Positions 20,691-32,065 are shown, numbered from the stretch's first letter. The stretch: 33,556 bases of DNA from Priapulus caudatus (GCF_000485595.1 NW_014577134.1:197626-231181); one strand, 5' to 3'. Program-made: numbers and translations. The notes: a model not told the origin generated them from the letters alone.

Positions 20691-20915
20691 GTGGTGGTGC
20701 TGTCACTATTTGTGCTACTCCTGTCGCTGCTGCTTCCGCTCCGGATACAGTGCTTACTCACAGCTCCGATCAGTAAGGTGCAGTAGCATTGAGTAGTACT
20801 TTCTTTTGTTAAGGAAAATTCAGCTATACGAAATGTAACGTGGGTACAACATAGAAATATGACTCCTTTCGTTGAGCCAACTTTGCTGACACATTGTGGA
20901 CTTGCTGCGCATTTG
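20691..20915. other. Unique stretch, copy A
   Basis: This matches 29031-29272 in the second copy apart from indels. No gene seen. Confidence 0.6.
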
Positions 20916-21026
20916 TGTGTTTGCGTGCGTGCGTGCGCGTGTGTGCGTGCGTGCGCGTGTGTGCGTGCGTGCGCGTGTGTGCGCGTAGTTGTGTGCTAGT
21001 GTGTGTGCGCGCGCATGCGTCCGTTC

Positions 21027-21082
<56 letters not shown>
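20916..21082. repeat. GTGTGCGTGCGTGCGC units then pure (GT)n, ends at the gap
   Basis: About three 16-bp units of GTGTGCGTGCGTGCGC at 20920-20985, an intermediate stretch, and (GT)n from 21029 to the gap. The second copy at 29273-29475 continues past the GT run into GTGC repeats and unique sequence, so the missing continuation of this copy may be 29411 onward. Confidence 0.9.
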
Positions 21083-21092
21083 NNNNNNNNNN
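21083..21092. other. Scaffold gap (10 N)
   Basis: Ten Ns join a (GT)n tract to the GGTACC minisatellite. Nothing shows that the two sides are adjacent in the genome. Confidence 0.99.
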
Positions 21093-21146
21093 CGGGACAC
21101 ATAGGTACCGGGACACATAGGTACCGGGACACATAGGTATGACCCC
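21093..21146. repeat. 16-bp GGTACC minisatellite, third copy (truncated by gap)
   Basis: Three clean minus-orientation units, ending at the same boundary hairpin (21141-21156) as at 837 and 14786. Confidence 0.9.
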
Positions 21147-23645
21147 GCAGGGGGTTCGTCAGTCTACCTATCGAAGTAAGAAGCTGAGACTAGAAACGTG
21201 GAAATCATGTGGTGCCCACTCCCTCCCCCACAACACCGTGCGAAATTACTGCTATTGTCGGTGGAAATATGGTAATTTTTTTACAGGTGTAAAGCGAATT
21301 TGTATTAATGGATTTATGGAAACATTAAACGATATTACAATACGCTCGGTGAAATGTAGCGAGGAAGTACAGTTTGGTGGATAATCGAAGGCCTCTGTTA
21401 TGAACTCTAGTAGAAGGATAAGTAAGCACACGTCAATTATTGAACGTTTTCTGTTCGAATGCTTTCGTCACTTTCCCAGTTTTATGAAAGCGCACATTTG
21501 TCATGCTCGTGTCGATAGCGTTGTGCCACTAGTACTGTAGGCAAGCTGTTTGGCAGTTGCTTTAATGTTAATGTGATTTATTTTTGCGCGCGAGGCACAC
21601 ACCCATTTCTCCCAGCTGTTGGCTCTGGCCCCTGTAACTCTTTCCCGGGTATGTTGATATAACTGTAGCTAGGGTGAAAGGTCACACGTCTAGACAGTGG
21701 TTGCTGAGCTGCGTAGTTCGGTGAGCTATGCAGGCACGCCGCCGAACTGCCGTGTTGCACTTTTAACGCCGTGCAAGTTTCATCCTAAAGTCAGCTGTTG
21801 TTATTTTGCATAGGGCATTTCGAACTATGTTAAATAGTTCAGGCCAACCCTTACGCCGTGGGTGGGTGGGTGCAAGGGGTGTGAGGATGTGGGCCGCGTA
21901 GCAACCCCTTGAACCGTGGTGCCAGTGCATGTGCGGAGACGGAGGAGGGATGGCCCGCTCTGCCTAATCGCACTTGAGTCGGCCGAACCTCCACGATAGC
22001 AGGCGATAAAAAATAGCTGTTTATTTCGTGCGAAGGTTATTGACATCTGGAGGTTAGCAGGGGGTGGGACGGGAAGGTGTTTCACAGAACAGACCGCGAA
22101 GGTGTGGTGTGGTGCGAAGTGTTGCGCCACTGTTTAAATGCAACATCCACGTATTAATTAATTCATATAAATTGCCAACGAAAATAATTAAGCCTCAGAC
22201 ACTATAAACGCTGGAGAAGCATGGAAGGCAGGTGCTACGCGATTGCATGCATAGTGAAATTATACTACTGTATTGCAATAGTCATCGCAACTTTAAAATC
22301 GTTTTATTATTGTTGTATTTAGTTCTTGGCGGTGTTGGCGGTGTTTCAATTCGGTAACAAAAATACGAAACTCACGCTATATACAAGGAAAATGATATAT
22401 ATGATCTAGAGCTAATAAACACCTATTTATTATTTGTACCTATTGGTATTTATTAGCTCTTGATATAATATCCTGCTGTCATACTGAATTTATATTGTCT
22501 GAAAACATTGAAACCTTGGGGTCGAGTGTCAACCTTTCCCTTTAATACTCACATAAAGATTTGATACTAATATACCCATGGAACGACGAGGTATAATGGG
22601 CACTATACAATAATATGTGGTGGTGGTGGTATAGCACTTGCTGCAACAATATCTGTGTTTAATTTTTGCTGTGTCAAGGTATACATTTATTCGCAGTGTC
22701 ATTCATTACTCCTCCCATCCATTACTTGTACAAAATATTTTCAGATACAGTAGGAAGAACGTTCCTGAGGCTTCTGGGATAGGAGAGAAAGTTTGAAGGT
22801 CACGTTACCAGTCTGTGCACAGTCTGGTCTAGACATGTTGAAGGTCATTGTAATGCGAGTGTGAAACTCACGTCAGGCAGGAGTATAAAATATGAATAAC
22901 AAAGTCCTTTTCCAAATAGTGAAAACAATAACTGTTTGGCATGAAATTGTGCAGTATAGAATACGAGGAGGGCAGAAGAATGATGCATGTAGCATGCGCA
23001 AGTATCGTATGCATCCTATACATTATCGGTTGGCTTGAAGAGACTTTACAAGTGCCCCATCCATACATCCACCCAGTCACGCATATTCTCCGATGCATCC
23101 ATATACCTGCTCATAACACCTAATTCTATGTTTGCACACGTTTCGGTTCAGCACTGGACCCTTGAGGGTACGACCGGCGGTGGCAATTGCTTCACCGAAG
23201 AACGGACAATGTCTATTATGGAGTATGGACGGACCCCGTCGTTGCGTATCAACGATCGCATTGGAGGAGCCAGGGGACTTTTGTTGTCAGTCCAGAATGC
23301 TATTGACTGTCGGTCGGAGCCTCTCTCTATCTCTCCCTCCCTCTCTCCCTCAGTCTCTCCGTCCGTCTCTCACTCTCTCCCTCCCTCCCTCCCTCCCTTC
23401 CTTACTCGCTCATTACTCGCTCTCTCTCGTACTGAATCAGAGCTCACGGCCAACTTATGATGACCGCACACAAACGCGCGCGCGTAGTCACCATCCCGGC
23501 AGTTTCAATTCGTCCACTCACGCGTGGTACTTTTAAGGTGATGGTCAAATTTCCCCTAACCGCATCGAGTGGCGTGCATGTACGGACCAACGCATCGCGA
23601 CACGGTGCGCAACACGGCGCGGTCGCGGTACGTTGCTGCCGCCAT
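21147..23645. other. Segment X, third copy (direct); no gene seen
   Basis: Same order as 837-3480. Minus-strand frames of 101 codons (21825-22130) and 60 codons (21578-21760) share short peptides with frames in the right arm (for example THGVRVGLNYLT and NYAAQQPLSRRVTFHPSY), as expected of DNA copies, but start and frame differ. It contains the hairpin pair 22409-22424/22445-22460 and a C/T-rich tract at 23310-23430. Confidence 0.65.
22409..22460. repeat. Hairpin AGAGCTAATAAACACC / GGTATTTATTAGCTCT in segment X
   Basis: Sixteen-base arms with one mismatch around about 20 bp. Its right arm continues TTGATATAATATC, matching 18636-18646 almost exactly, so the motif is dispersed. Degraded counterparts lie at about 2190-2250 and 13385-13450. 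Confidence 0.5.
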
Positions 23646-23930
23646 ACGTAACGCCGTACCCCGTAGAGCCGTAACGCCGTAACGCGGTAACGCCGTACCT
23701 CGTACGCGGTAACGCCGTACCCCGTAACGTAGTAACGCGATAACGCCGTAACGCCGTACCCCGTAACGCGGCGACCCGGTAACGCGGTAACGCCGTAACG
23801 TGGTGACGCCGTACCCCGTAACGCGGTAACGCCGTACCCCGTAACGTGGTAACGCCGTACCCCGTAACGTGGTAACGCCGTACCCCGTAACGTGGTAACG
23901 CCGTAACGCGGTGACGCCGTAACGTGGTGA
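23646..23930. repeat. 23-bp CpG-rich minisatellite, clean copy
   Basis: Repeats of GTAACGTGGTAACGCC plus GTACCCC are exact at 23815-23895; flanking units vary the module ending (CGCGGTAACGCC and similar). It shares both modules with the 39-bp satellite, so the two arrays are one family. Confidence 0.9.
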
Positions 23931-24316
23931 CTGCCCATTTTAGTCTGACGTTGAGACAAAGAAAACCCGGCGTATCCTTTCGAGAATGTAAAAATTAATG
24001 AGGAATGAAAAAGGCAAATCGAATGACGAAAACCGGGCGTAAAAGTGACCCTATAAACATCGAAGGTTAACCTGGAAAAAGTACTCCTTTTTCTAAAGAC
24101 GGCGCCGACGATGCTACAGGGTCAAAATCCGACCCTTTTCGACGTTTTCTCTGACGAGCATGAGTACCACCATACGCTGCATGATAAAAATTTCAAAAGA
24201 AAAATGTAAACAAATACAATAAAAAATTTAAATTTAGAAAAATTTAAATTTTAAATTTTAAATTTTAAAATATAAAAAAAATTATTTAAAAAAAATTGGG
24301 CATTCACTCTACCCCT
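23926..24316. mobile_element. MITE-like AT-rich element, third copy
   Basis: Ends GTGACTGCCCATTTT and (reverse-complemented) GTGAATGCCCAATTT. The AAATTT-rich block is at 24225-24300. It sits between two satellite blocks. It may equally be an ordinary spacer whose ends resemble each other by chance. Confidence 0.4.
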
Positions 24317-24326
24317 CTTACTAATA

Positions 24327-24385
24327 ACCGTAGGACCAACGACCCGTAGGACCAACGACCCGTAGGACCAACGACCCGTAGGACT
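24327..24385. repeat. Second 16-bp minisatellite, clean copy
   Basis: Three exact CGTAGGACCAACGACC units and a partial fourth, half the number seen in the palindrome arms. Confidence 0.9.
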
Positions 24386-24394
24386 ATAGATCGG

Positions 24395-25360
24395 TTCCCC
24401 GTAACGTGGTGACGCCGTAAACCGTAACGCGGTAACGCCGTAACGCCGTACCCCGTAACGTGGTAACGCCGTAACGCCGTAACGCGGTGACGCCGTAACG
24501 TGGTGACGCCGTACCCCGTAACGCGGTGATGCCGTAACGTGGTGACGCCGTACACCGTAACGCGGTGATGCCGTAACGTGGTGACGCCGTACACCGTAAC
24601 GCGGTGATGCCGTAACGTGGTGACGCCGTACCCCGTAACGCGGTGATGCCGTAACGTGGTGACGCCGTACCCCGTAACGCGGTGACGCCGTAACGTGGTG
24701 ACCCCTGTACCGTTCGCCACAAGTAACCACAGAATGACGCACGGGGGCGTAAACGTGGTGACGCCGTAACGTGTGACGCCCGTACCCCGTAACGAGTCGA
24801 GTTACGCCGTAACGTGGTGACGCCGTTACCCCGTAACTCCGTGAGAACCGCAACGTGGTCGGAGACGCACGGTACATACCGGTGAGCAGCCGTAAGCACC
24901 GTAACGTGTGACGAGATCCGTAACACATGGTCTGCCGTACCCCGTAAGAACCGCGTAATGCCGTAACGGGTGACGCCTGTACCCCGTAACGCGCGTATGC
25001 CGTAACGTGGTGACGCCGTAACGTGGTGACGCCCGTAGGCCCGTAACGCGTTAACGCCGTAACGCCGTAGCCCACGAACGTGTGACGCACGTACCATCCT
25101 CGTTAACGCGGTGACGCCGCTATACGTGTGACGCCCCGAGACCACCGTAACCGCGGTGATGCAGTAAACGCGTGGTGACCCGTACACCCGTAACGCGGTA
25201 CGCCGTAAACGTGTGACGCCCGTACCCCCGTAAACGCGGTGACGCGCGTAAGGTGTACGCCCGACCCGTAACGCGGTGACGCCGTAACGACGGAGTGACG
25301 CCGTAAGCGTGGTAACGGCCGTACACGCAGTAGACGCGGTATTGCCGCGTAACGCCTGCG
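24395..25360. repeat. 39-bp CpG-rich satellite, third copy (about 0.97 kb)
   Basis: Unit starts at 24495, 24534, 24573, 24612, 24651 and 24690 are exactly 39 bp apart. From about 24701 the sequence becomes as indel-ridden as the palindrome arms. A frame of 279 codons on the minus strand is array read-through. Confidence 0.95.
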
Positions 25361-26365
25361 TTTTTTTCCGCTACTGCCTCCGCTGGTTGAACCCGACCAC
25401 GCCGCCCTCCGTCGGTGACAGCAGGTCGCCAATGCGCGACAACGCAGCGCACGCAACGCGCCGCTAATCGGAAACGTCGGGCGCAGGTCCGTCGGCGGTT
25501 TGGTCGCGCGTGGTGAGCGAGCGGCGCGGGGCGGGGGAGCGGGAGCGGGGAGCGGCGGCGCGGGGAGAGGAGGAGGAGGAGGAGGAGTGAGGAGGAGGAG
25601 GAGGAGAGAGTGGTGCATGGTTGAGGCCTGTGCGTGCGGGCTAGCCCCGCGCGGTGAATAAGTAACGAAGTAGCGGCGGCCGCGACTCGCGACGCCACGA
25701 TCGGCGGCTAAACAAGCAACTGCAGACAAGATAAGTGATCAATCACTTACAACAAGTGTCTGCGTGCGGCCATTTCGGTTACCGGACAACTTAATGAATT
25801 GATAAGTAGCACATGGCGGACTGTGGGACACAGGCCGCGCGCCGCAACAGACTGTCGGCGTGTAATTACCTCCGTTTCAGGACTGTCGAATGACGTCTGG
25901 CGCCAGGAAGGGATCCGCCTAATAATCGGCCGTTCGAGCGCGCCTGGCTTTCTATTTGTGGCAGTGGCTCAGTGCTTGCACCTTGCAGTCGCGAGACGCA
26001 GCATAGTCGATTTCCTCCGCCTATAGAACATCAACCCCCGCGGTTTGCATGAAATGCGTGGGGGTGCGTGCGTGCGTGTGATTGCATATCGTGCAATACG
26101 GGGCGTGCCGTCGTCGAGTGAATGCGTGCTTGCGCCGAGCGCCTTGTGGTGTGGTGAATATGTATGTGTAGTATATCTCATAATACTAGGTATAGGTACC
26201 AGTACCGTGTCTACAGCCGCTGTCTGTGTTCAGTGTGCGCGTGTCACATTACAGTACGACTCTGCGCTGTTTACAATAACTATTGTGTAAAGTCTCTCTA
26301 TGTCCCTTCGCTCTCTGTCCCTCTCTCTGCTCGCTCCTCGCATCTCTTCGCGCGCAGCCTCGTGT
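25361..26365. other. GC-rich segment, third copy; no gene seen
   Basis: Direct copy of 6346-7260 with many indels. It has an expanded GGA tract at about 25567-25605 and the hairpin AAGTGAT-CA-ATCACTT at 25733-25748. Confidence 0.55.
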
Positions 26366-26560
26366 GTGGTGGGTGTATGTGTTGGTGTTGTGTGTGCTGT
26401 GTGTGTGTGCGTGTGGTGGTGTGTTGTGTGTAGTGTGTGTGGGTCGGTTGTTGTGCTGGGCTGTGTTGTTGTGTGTGTGGGTGTGCTGTGTCGTGTGGTC
26501 GTGTGCGTGTGTGTCGTGTGTGTGTGTGTGTATCGTTGTTGTGTGTGTGTTGATGTGTGT

Positions 26561-26598
<38 letters not shown>

Positions 26599-26694
26599 GT
26601 GTGTGGGTGTGTTTGTGTGTGGTGTCGTTGTGTGCGTGGGTGTGTGTTGTGTGTGTGTGTGGTGTGCTGTGTGTGTGTGTTGTGTGTGTGCGTG
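26366..26694. repeat. (GT)n microsatellite, third copy
   Basis: Interrupted GT tract corresponding to 7315-7613. Confidence 0.95.
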
Positions 26695-26762
26695 CCGTTC
26701 TGCGTAGCGTGCGCAGCGGCGAGGCGCGTATAGGGTCGTGCCGTGCATGTGATCACTAGGTC

Positions 26763-26880
26763 TCGTTCTCTCTCTCTCATCTCCCTGCTCGCTTGTGCAC
26801 CACCGCACCTTGCCGTTCTCATCCTTCCTCTCGTCTCTCTCTCCTCTCTCTCCTCCTCTCTCTTCTCGCTCTCCTGCTCT

Positions 26881-26911
<31 letters not shown>

Positions 26912-27112
26912 TTCTCTGCTCTTTCTCCTCTCTCTCTCTCTCCTCTCTCTCTCTCTCCCTCTCTCTCTCTCTTCTCTCTGTCTCGTTTCTGTTCTCTGTC
27001 TCCTGTCGCTGCGTCGTCTCTGTCTAGTCTCTGTCTCTTCTATGTCTCGTCTCTCTCTCTCTCTTCTCTCTCTCTCTCTTTCTCCGCTCTCTCTGCCCTT
27101 CTCTCCTCACAG
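26763..27112. repeat. (CT)n tract, copy B
   Basis: Longer and more interrupted than 18950-19161. It joins the GT-bearing unit on its left to the copy-B block on its right. Confidence 0.9.
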
Positions 27113-27580
27113 TCTTTCTGATAAGCCTGCTACTTTCATTCCTACGGTGTATATGGTGTTGTATTTATTCGTTATACACTGTTAGCATGTGGCTCAGTCC
27201 CTTCAGGCTATAATTTGGTGCAAGGTTCAGCGGGCTTGAATAAGAATGCGACATATCGCTGATAATACACCCCGATATAAACTCAAAGCCTTTTCACGTG
27301 AGAACATCCGCCTCGTGATTACTTCAATAACAGCAAACCCATCCAAATCCACTTCACCTTTTTAGAACAGTTTTTCTAAAGCACCCTGGAATGGCTTTTT
27401 GGAAGCCTTCTATAGGTCGCTGCGCTTCTTTATTATATTGGTTTTATAGAGCAATTAGCGGTAAAACGATATGATAAAGTGTCGATTCTATTTGCTTTGA
27501 GCTTTCGGTTTCTTAGTCCGTTTGAGTTTTTCAACACGGGCTTGTGGTGGCGTGTTGTACCAATTTGTGACTTAAAGATA
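27113..27580. other. Unique stretch, copy B (noisy duplicate of 19162-19611)
   Basis: Collinear with copy A but with an indel every few bases. The frame open at 19420 in copy A is broken here. Confidence 0.7.
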
Positions 27581-28957
27581 GCTGCTGCACGCTACTGCCG
27601 GCTTGTCATTGTGCGGCAGCTATGCCGCTACTGTGCCGCCGTTGCTCTCGTGCTACGTGCTGCTACTGCTTTCTTCTGCTGCGGTTTGCTCCCCTGCTGA
27701 TCGTTACTGTGCCACTGATTGCGGCCTGCGATCCTGCTACGTTGCGCCGCTGATTCTAGCTACTCGCGTTTGCTGAGCCTGCTGTATCTCTACTGTGCCC
27801 TGCTGATTCTGCTACTGTTGCTGCCTGCCTGCATTATTTATGTGGCTCCTGCTGCTTCTAGCGTGCTACTGTAATGGCTCTTGCGCTTCTGCTATTCGTT
27901 GCGCTGTTGGCTTCTAGCTGCTACTGTTAGCGTCCCTGCTGATCTCGTTACTGTGCTTCTGTGCGTTCTTAAAAAATCCAGCTGTTACTGGTTCTCTCGC
28001 GTGAAATCTCTGTTAGCTGTTCTCTGTCCTGGTTCTTCTAGCGGCTGACTGTTGGAATCTGCGGGCTCTGCTACTGTTTGCTCCTGTGATTCTGTTTACT
28101 ATTGCCTGTGCTCTTAGGCTGCTACTGTTGCTGCTTTGCGCTTCTCTGCTACGGTTTGTCGCCTGCTGATTAGCTAGCCTGTTCTCGCTGCGCTTCTGCT
28201 ACTGTTGCCACTGTTGCTCCTGCTGCTTGATGACTACACTGTGGCTCTTGCTGAGTCTTTTATTTTTTTTTTTTTTTTTGGTTTGTGTTGTCTTTATGTA
28301 TGTGTGTTATTGGTTGTTGGCTACTGTTCTTCTAGCTGCGCTGTTGGCTCCTGCTGATTGTCTGTTACTGTTGCTAAATGTTGCTCTAGCTGCTACGTTG
28401 TCTCTTGCTGCTTCTGCTACTCGTTGCTCCTGTTGCTTCTAGCCCCTACTGCTTGGGCTCCTGTTGCTTCTTAAAAAATCTAGCTGCTATCTGTTGGCAT
28501 CCTGCTGAGTTTCTGTTACTGTTGCTACTCTGTGCCTGCTCTAGCTGCTTCTGCTCTACGTTGCTCCTGTTGCTTCCTAGCTGCTACTGCTGCTCTTGCT
28601 GCTTCTGGCTAAACTGTGCGCTCCTGTTGGCTTCTCAGCTGCCTACTGTTGGCTCCTTTGCTTTTAAAAAATCTAGCTGCTACATGTTGGCTCCTGTTGG
28701 CTTCTTAAAAAATCACTGCTACTGTTGCTCCTGCTGATATGTTACTGTGCTCCTGTTTGCTTCAAGGACTGCTACTGCTGCTCCTTGCGCTTCTGTTACT
28801 TTGCTCACTGTGCTTACACAAGCTGCTACTGTTGCTCGCTGCTGATTCTGCTACCTGTGCTCCTGCTCTTCTGCTACTGTTGCTCCTGATGTCATCTGCG
28901 AGCTGGTGCTTGGATGTGGTCTGTTACTGGTGGTCCCTGCGCTGTTGCTGCTAATTA
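27581..28957. repeat. 24-bp minisatellite, copy B (noisy, longer)
   Basis: Same order as copy A, including one TTAAAAAATCC unit (about 27966) followed by three TTAAAAAATC units (about 28470, 28663, 28706). It holds a T-rich insert of about 65 bp at 28255-28320 that copy A lacks. Confidence 0.85.
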
Positions 28958-28965
28958 ATGATGAG

Positions 28966-29030
28966 GATGAATGAGTATGATGATGATGATGATGTATGAT
29001 CAATGAAGATTATGATATTATAATTATTAT
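28966..29030. repeat. (GAT)n microsatellite, copy B (degraded)
   Basis: GAT triplets broken by single-base errors, counterpart of 20621-20690. Confidence 0.85.
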
Positions 29031-29272
29031 GGTGGTGTGCCTGTCACTTTTTGGTCTACTTCTGTACTCTGCTGCTTCGCTCCGATGACAGTGCTTACTC
29101 ACTAGCTCCGATCAAGTAAGGTGCCAGTAAGGACATTGAAGTGACTCTTCTTCTTGCTTAAGGAAAATTCAGCCTATACGAATTACGTGGTACAACACTA
29201 GAAATATGACTCCATTCGTTGAGCCAACTTTGGCTGACACATGTGTACTGCTGCGCATTTGAGTTGCGTGCG

Positions 29273-29360
29273 TTGCGTGGCGCGTGTGCGCGTGCGTGCG
29301 CGTGGTCCGCTTATTGTGTGGCTAGTGTGTGTGCCGCCATGCGTCCGTATCGAGTGTTGT

Positions 29361-29402
<42 letters not shown>

Positions 29403-29406
29403 TGTG

Positions 29407-29438
<32 letters not shown>

Positions 29439-29475
29439 TGTGCGTGCGTGCGTGTGTGCGCCTGTGCGTGCGTGC
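29273..29475. repeat. GTGC/GT-rich microsatellite, copy B
   Basis: (GT)n at 29362-29410 followed by GTGC repeats. Beyond it lies unique sequence that may also be the true continuation of copy A. Confidence 0.9.
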
Positions 29476-30340
29476 TTTATGTGTGTATGGAGGACGAGAA
29501 GGGTGAGGAGGAGGAGAAGAAGCAGATGAAGGAGTGTGCGATATTTGCGTGCACATATGTCGGGATAGTATTTTGCTACGTCAATACGTGGTCTGTCGGT
29601 GCCGGGTGACGGCGAGGGGGAGGGGTTCAGATGATTTTTATTGACGTGTCATTATAAAGCATTTATTATTCTATGGAGTGCAGCTTATAGCTGTCGTAGA
29701 ACACTGGCTACGGGTAACCGATCCTGCATTTCTCTTGTTTAGTTGATCTCGCGTCGCTGCATTTCAGACGGTGTCTTAGTTTACGTAATCCACATAATCT
29801 GTTGTGGTGATTTCTGGGAATCTGCATTCAATGTCAGAAATCGATCGTTATCCGCGCGAGGATTTAAAAAAATGGCCTCAATGTACATGCACACATTTTT
29901 TCGACTGGGTACGTTTTTTACCCTAATGAAACTTGTAAACGTGCACCTGCTTGTTTTCTTACCATTTCGTTATCCCAAACCGAGACATTTTAATTGTGGG
30001 CATAGAGCAACCAAGCAGCTCAACAGGCCGTCTCTGCATGCACCGAGACGAATCATCTGCATGGTGAACGGCAGCGTACAAGGCCAGCAAGCTAGTGGTG
30101 TTCACGCTCGCTTTGCGATGATAACTGCGCCATGCAGTTTCGTTATTATCTCAGTGTACAGTCTCTGTCCCGAAATTGCTACGCGCCTTCATTTCGTGAT
30201 GTAATTGTCTTCAAATTTGCACTGAAATGCAGCAGCATCCGCTTGATTCCGTTCGTAGCACTCTAGATTTTAGTGCGCTACAAACTTTCACCACGCGTGC
30301 ATACGGTGTCGACGAAGTTTCAATTGGCCACCGCCAACAA
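29476..30340. other. Single-copy region; no gene supported
   Basis: It starts with a purine-rich stretch (29488-29535). A plus-strand frame with a well-placed ATG at 29872 runs to 30204 (110 codons, with several hydrophobic runs), but it has no recognisable motif and no intron or polyadenylation context. I would not call it a gene on this evidence. Confidence 0.55.
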
Positions 30341-30375
30341 TCTCTATATAAATAGCTTTCATATTTCAATCAGAT
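30323..30375 (+). promoter_or_regulatory. Possible TATA promoter (TATAAATA plus TCAGA initiator-like site)
   Basis: TATATAAATAG spans 30345-30355, and ATCAGATG, resembling the arthropod initiator TCAGT, places a possible start at A30372, 25-27 bp downstream. An inverted CCAAT (ATTGG) lies at 30323-30327. The spacing is slightly short but plausible. Sequence beyond lacks a clear ATG frame: the open frame at 30525-30941 has no ATG at its start and runs into CA repeats. A GGTGAG donor-like site lies near 30638. Confidence 0.22.
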
Positions 30376-32065
30376 GAGATTATTGTTGAGCCGCAGCCCT
30401 AAAAACACAGCTAAACGTTTAACAGAGTGTAGTCGTCGGTGTGCATAATCCGTGCCTAGTGCCGTGAGAGGTTTTCCACGCGTGATGAGAGGCTCGCATC
30501 CGTGTGAGTTTACCATAGTCGACCGTGGTGATAGCAGCAGCTGGCCGGCGATCTTTAACTCTGGAAATTGAATTATCCCCTATAAAATCGTCTGCATTTT
30601 TTTCCACATTCGGGTGCAGTTTTGCCGGCGAAACCGGTGAGGTTCCCGCGCAGAACGGATCTCTGTATACACTCACAGATATCAGGAGTGACGCAATAGA
30701 GATGCTCTATTTTATCATTCCTGTAGATGTCCTAGAATACGCTGCATATAGTGTATATACTACACACACGCGCCCGCAAACGCGCACGCACACCCACGCA
30801 CACGCACGCACGCACACGCGCGCAACCCCTGACAAAACACATATTTATTATATATATTTATATATATATACTATAGCTGGGGAACCCAGCGTTAGTCGGG
30901 GGAAAAGGTATATATATATATCGTATATCGAGTTCGCGTGACGTTGTTTCACCAGTGTCAATTCTGTAAGTCTTCCGCGTTTGTGGCTACCAAGTGCATA
31001 AAGTTCCGAACACTAATGAAGATGGGCAAATTCACGTCTGTTGTCGCCCGTATCACCTTGCCAAGCGACATGCATTCGAGTTAGTTATATGTACAGAAAT
31101 CTGGTAAAATCGAGCATGCTCACAGACAGCGCACAGTTCCACTAGCTGCCAGTGTACTAAGTGTGGCCGATCTCACGCAATTTGCGGTTAATTGGCAAAC
31201 TTGCCACTTATCATGGCGTATTCTCTGATATTGAAATACAGCTGTAACGCTCCCACTAATTGCAATCATTGTTCTCTCTCGCGCGCGCGATAATTATAAT
31301 AGGTTTAATTATCAATTTGCGATCTTTTATCTCATTAGTGACTCGCATGCGAACTACATTCAAGCATCAAATCGTAAAATTGGCTCTTGTAGGGTTTCAA
31401 GCATTTGTTATGGCATCTATGAAGTTAGTTCTATCAATGTTTGCACGCATCAATAATTTAAACAAAAGCGCAGCTGTTAGTCACTGTAACCGCCGCGGAT
31501 TTGCCAAAAGCTTCCACAAAAAGTAGGTTGAAAGTTAAGCTGAGAAAGCGAACTGCCCTTTGCAGCATTCTCCGCAGTTTTCCTCTTACCATCGACACTT
31601 CGCTCCTATTGTCTAATGTATCAGTGTTTTGTAATAGAAATAGAAAATGTAATTAATTGTGCTTGCCGTAACAGTGTAGCCAAATATTTGCATGTGTATT
31701 TCTGTTATTTAGAGAAATGGCTATTGCTACGCAGCTTTATGTTATACAGTGTAAACGCTGTCTATACTTATGACTTTGTATTATTCGGGTTTTGTTTGAA
31801 TTTTCTTAGCTGTGTTTATTTATTGGTAATGTGTCTATATGTTTATGCTTCAGGATCAAAGTTATCAAGAAAGAGGTGACTGGATGGGACATGTATGTTT
31901 TGTTTTCGGTTAAATTTTTTCTACTTGCATGCATGCGCCTAACTAACCCAAATATTGTGATATTTAATAAAAATCTAAAAAGCTTACGTTTGCATGTTTG
32001 TGGTGATAGGACCAGTACCCCATAGTGTGTGATTTAGTGTATATAGTGTAGTTATGGAATACACC
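30376..32065. other. Single-copy AT-rich region with short CA and AT repeats; no gene supported
   Basis: Contains a CA/CGCA-rich stretch at 30764-30830, AT dinucleotide runs at 30840-30872 and 30908-30925, and an alternating CG octamer near 31281. Frames of 60-90 codons (31260, 31616) show no family resemblance. I see nothing else. Confidence 0.55.

Noticed and set aside
19637-20786. Poly-leucine and poly-aspartate/isoleucine frames
   Set aside because: Other reading frames of the 24-bp array and the (GAT)n tract; phase breaks rule out a single exon.
24395-25360. CRISPR-like regular repeats
   Set aside because: Units are contiguous with no variable spacers; this is a satellite array in eukaryotic-type DNA.
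29872-30204. 110-codon frame with a good ATG context
   Set aside because: No motif, no second copy to compare and no splice or polyadenylation context; a length of 110 codons is within chance for a window this size.
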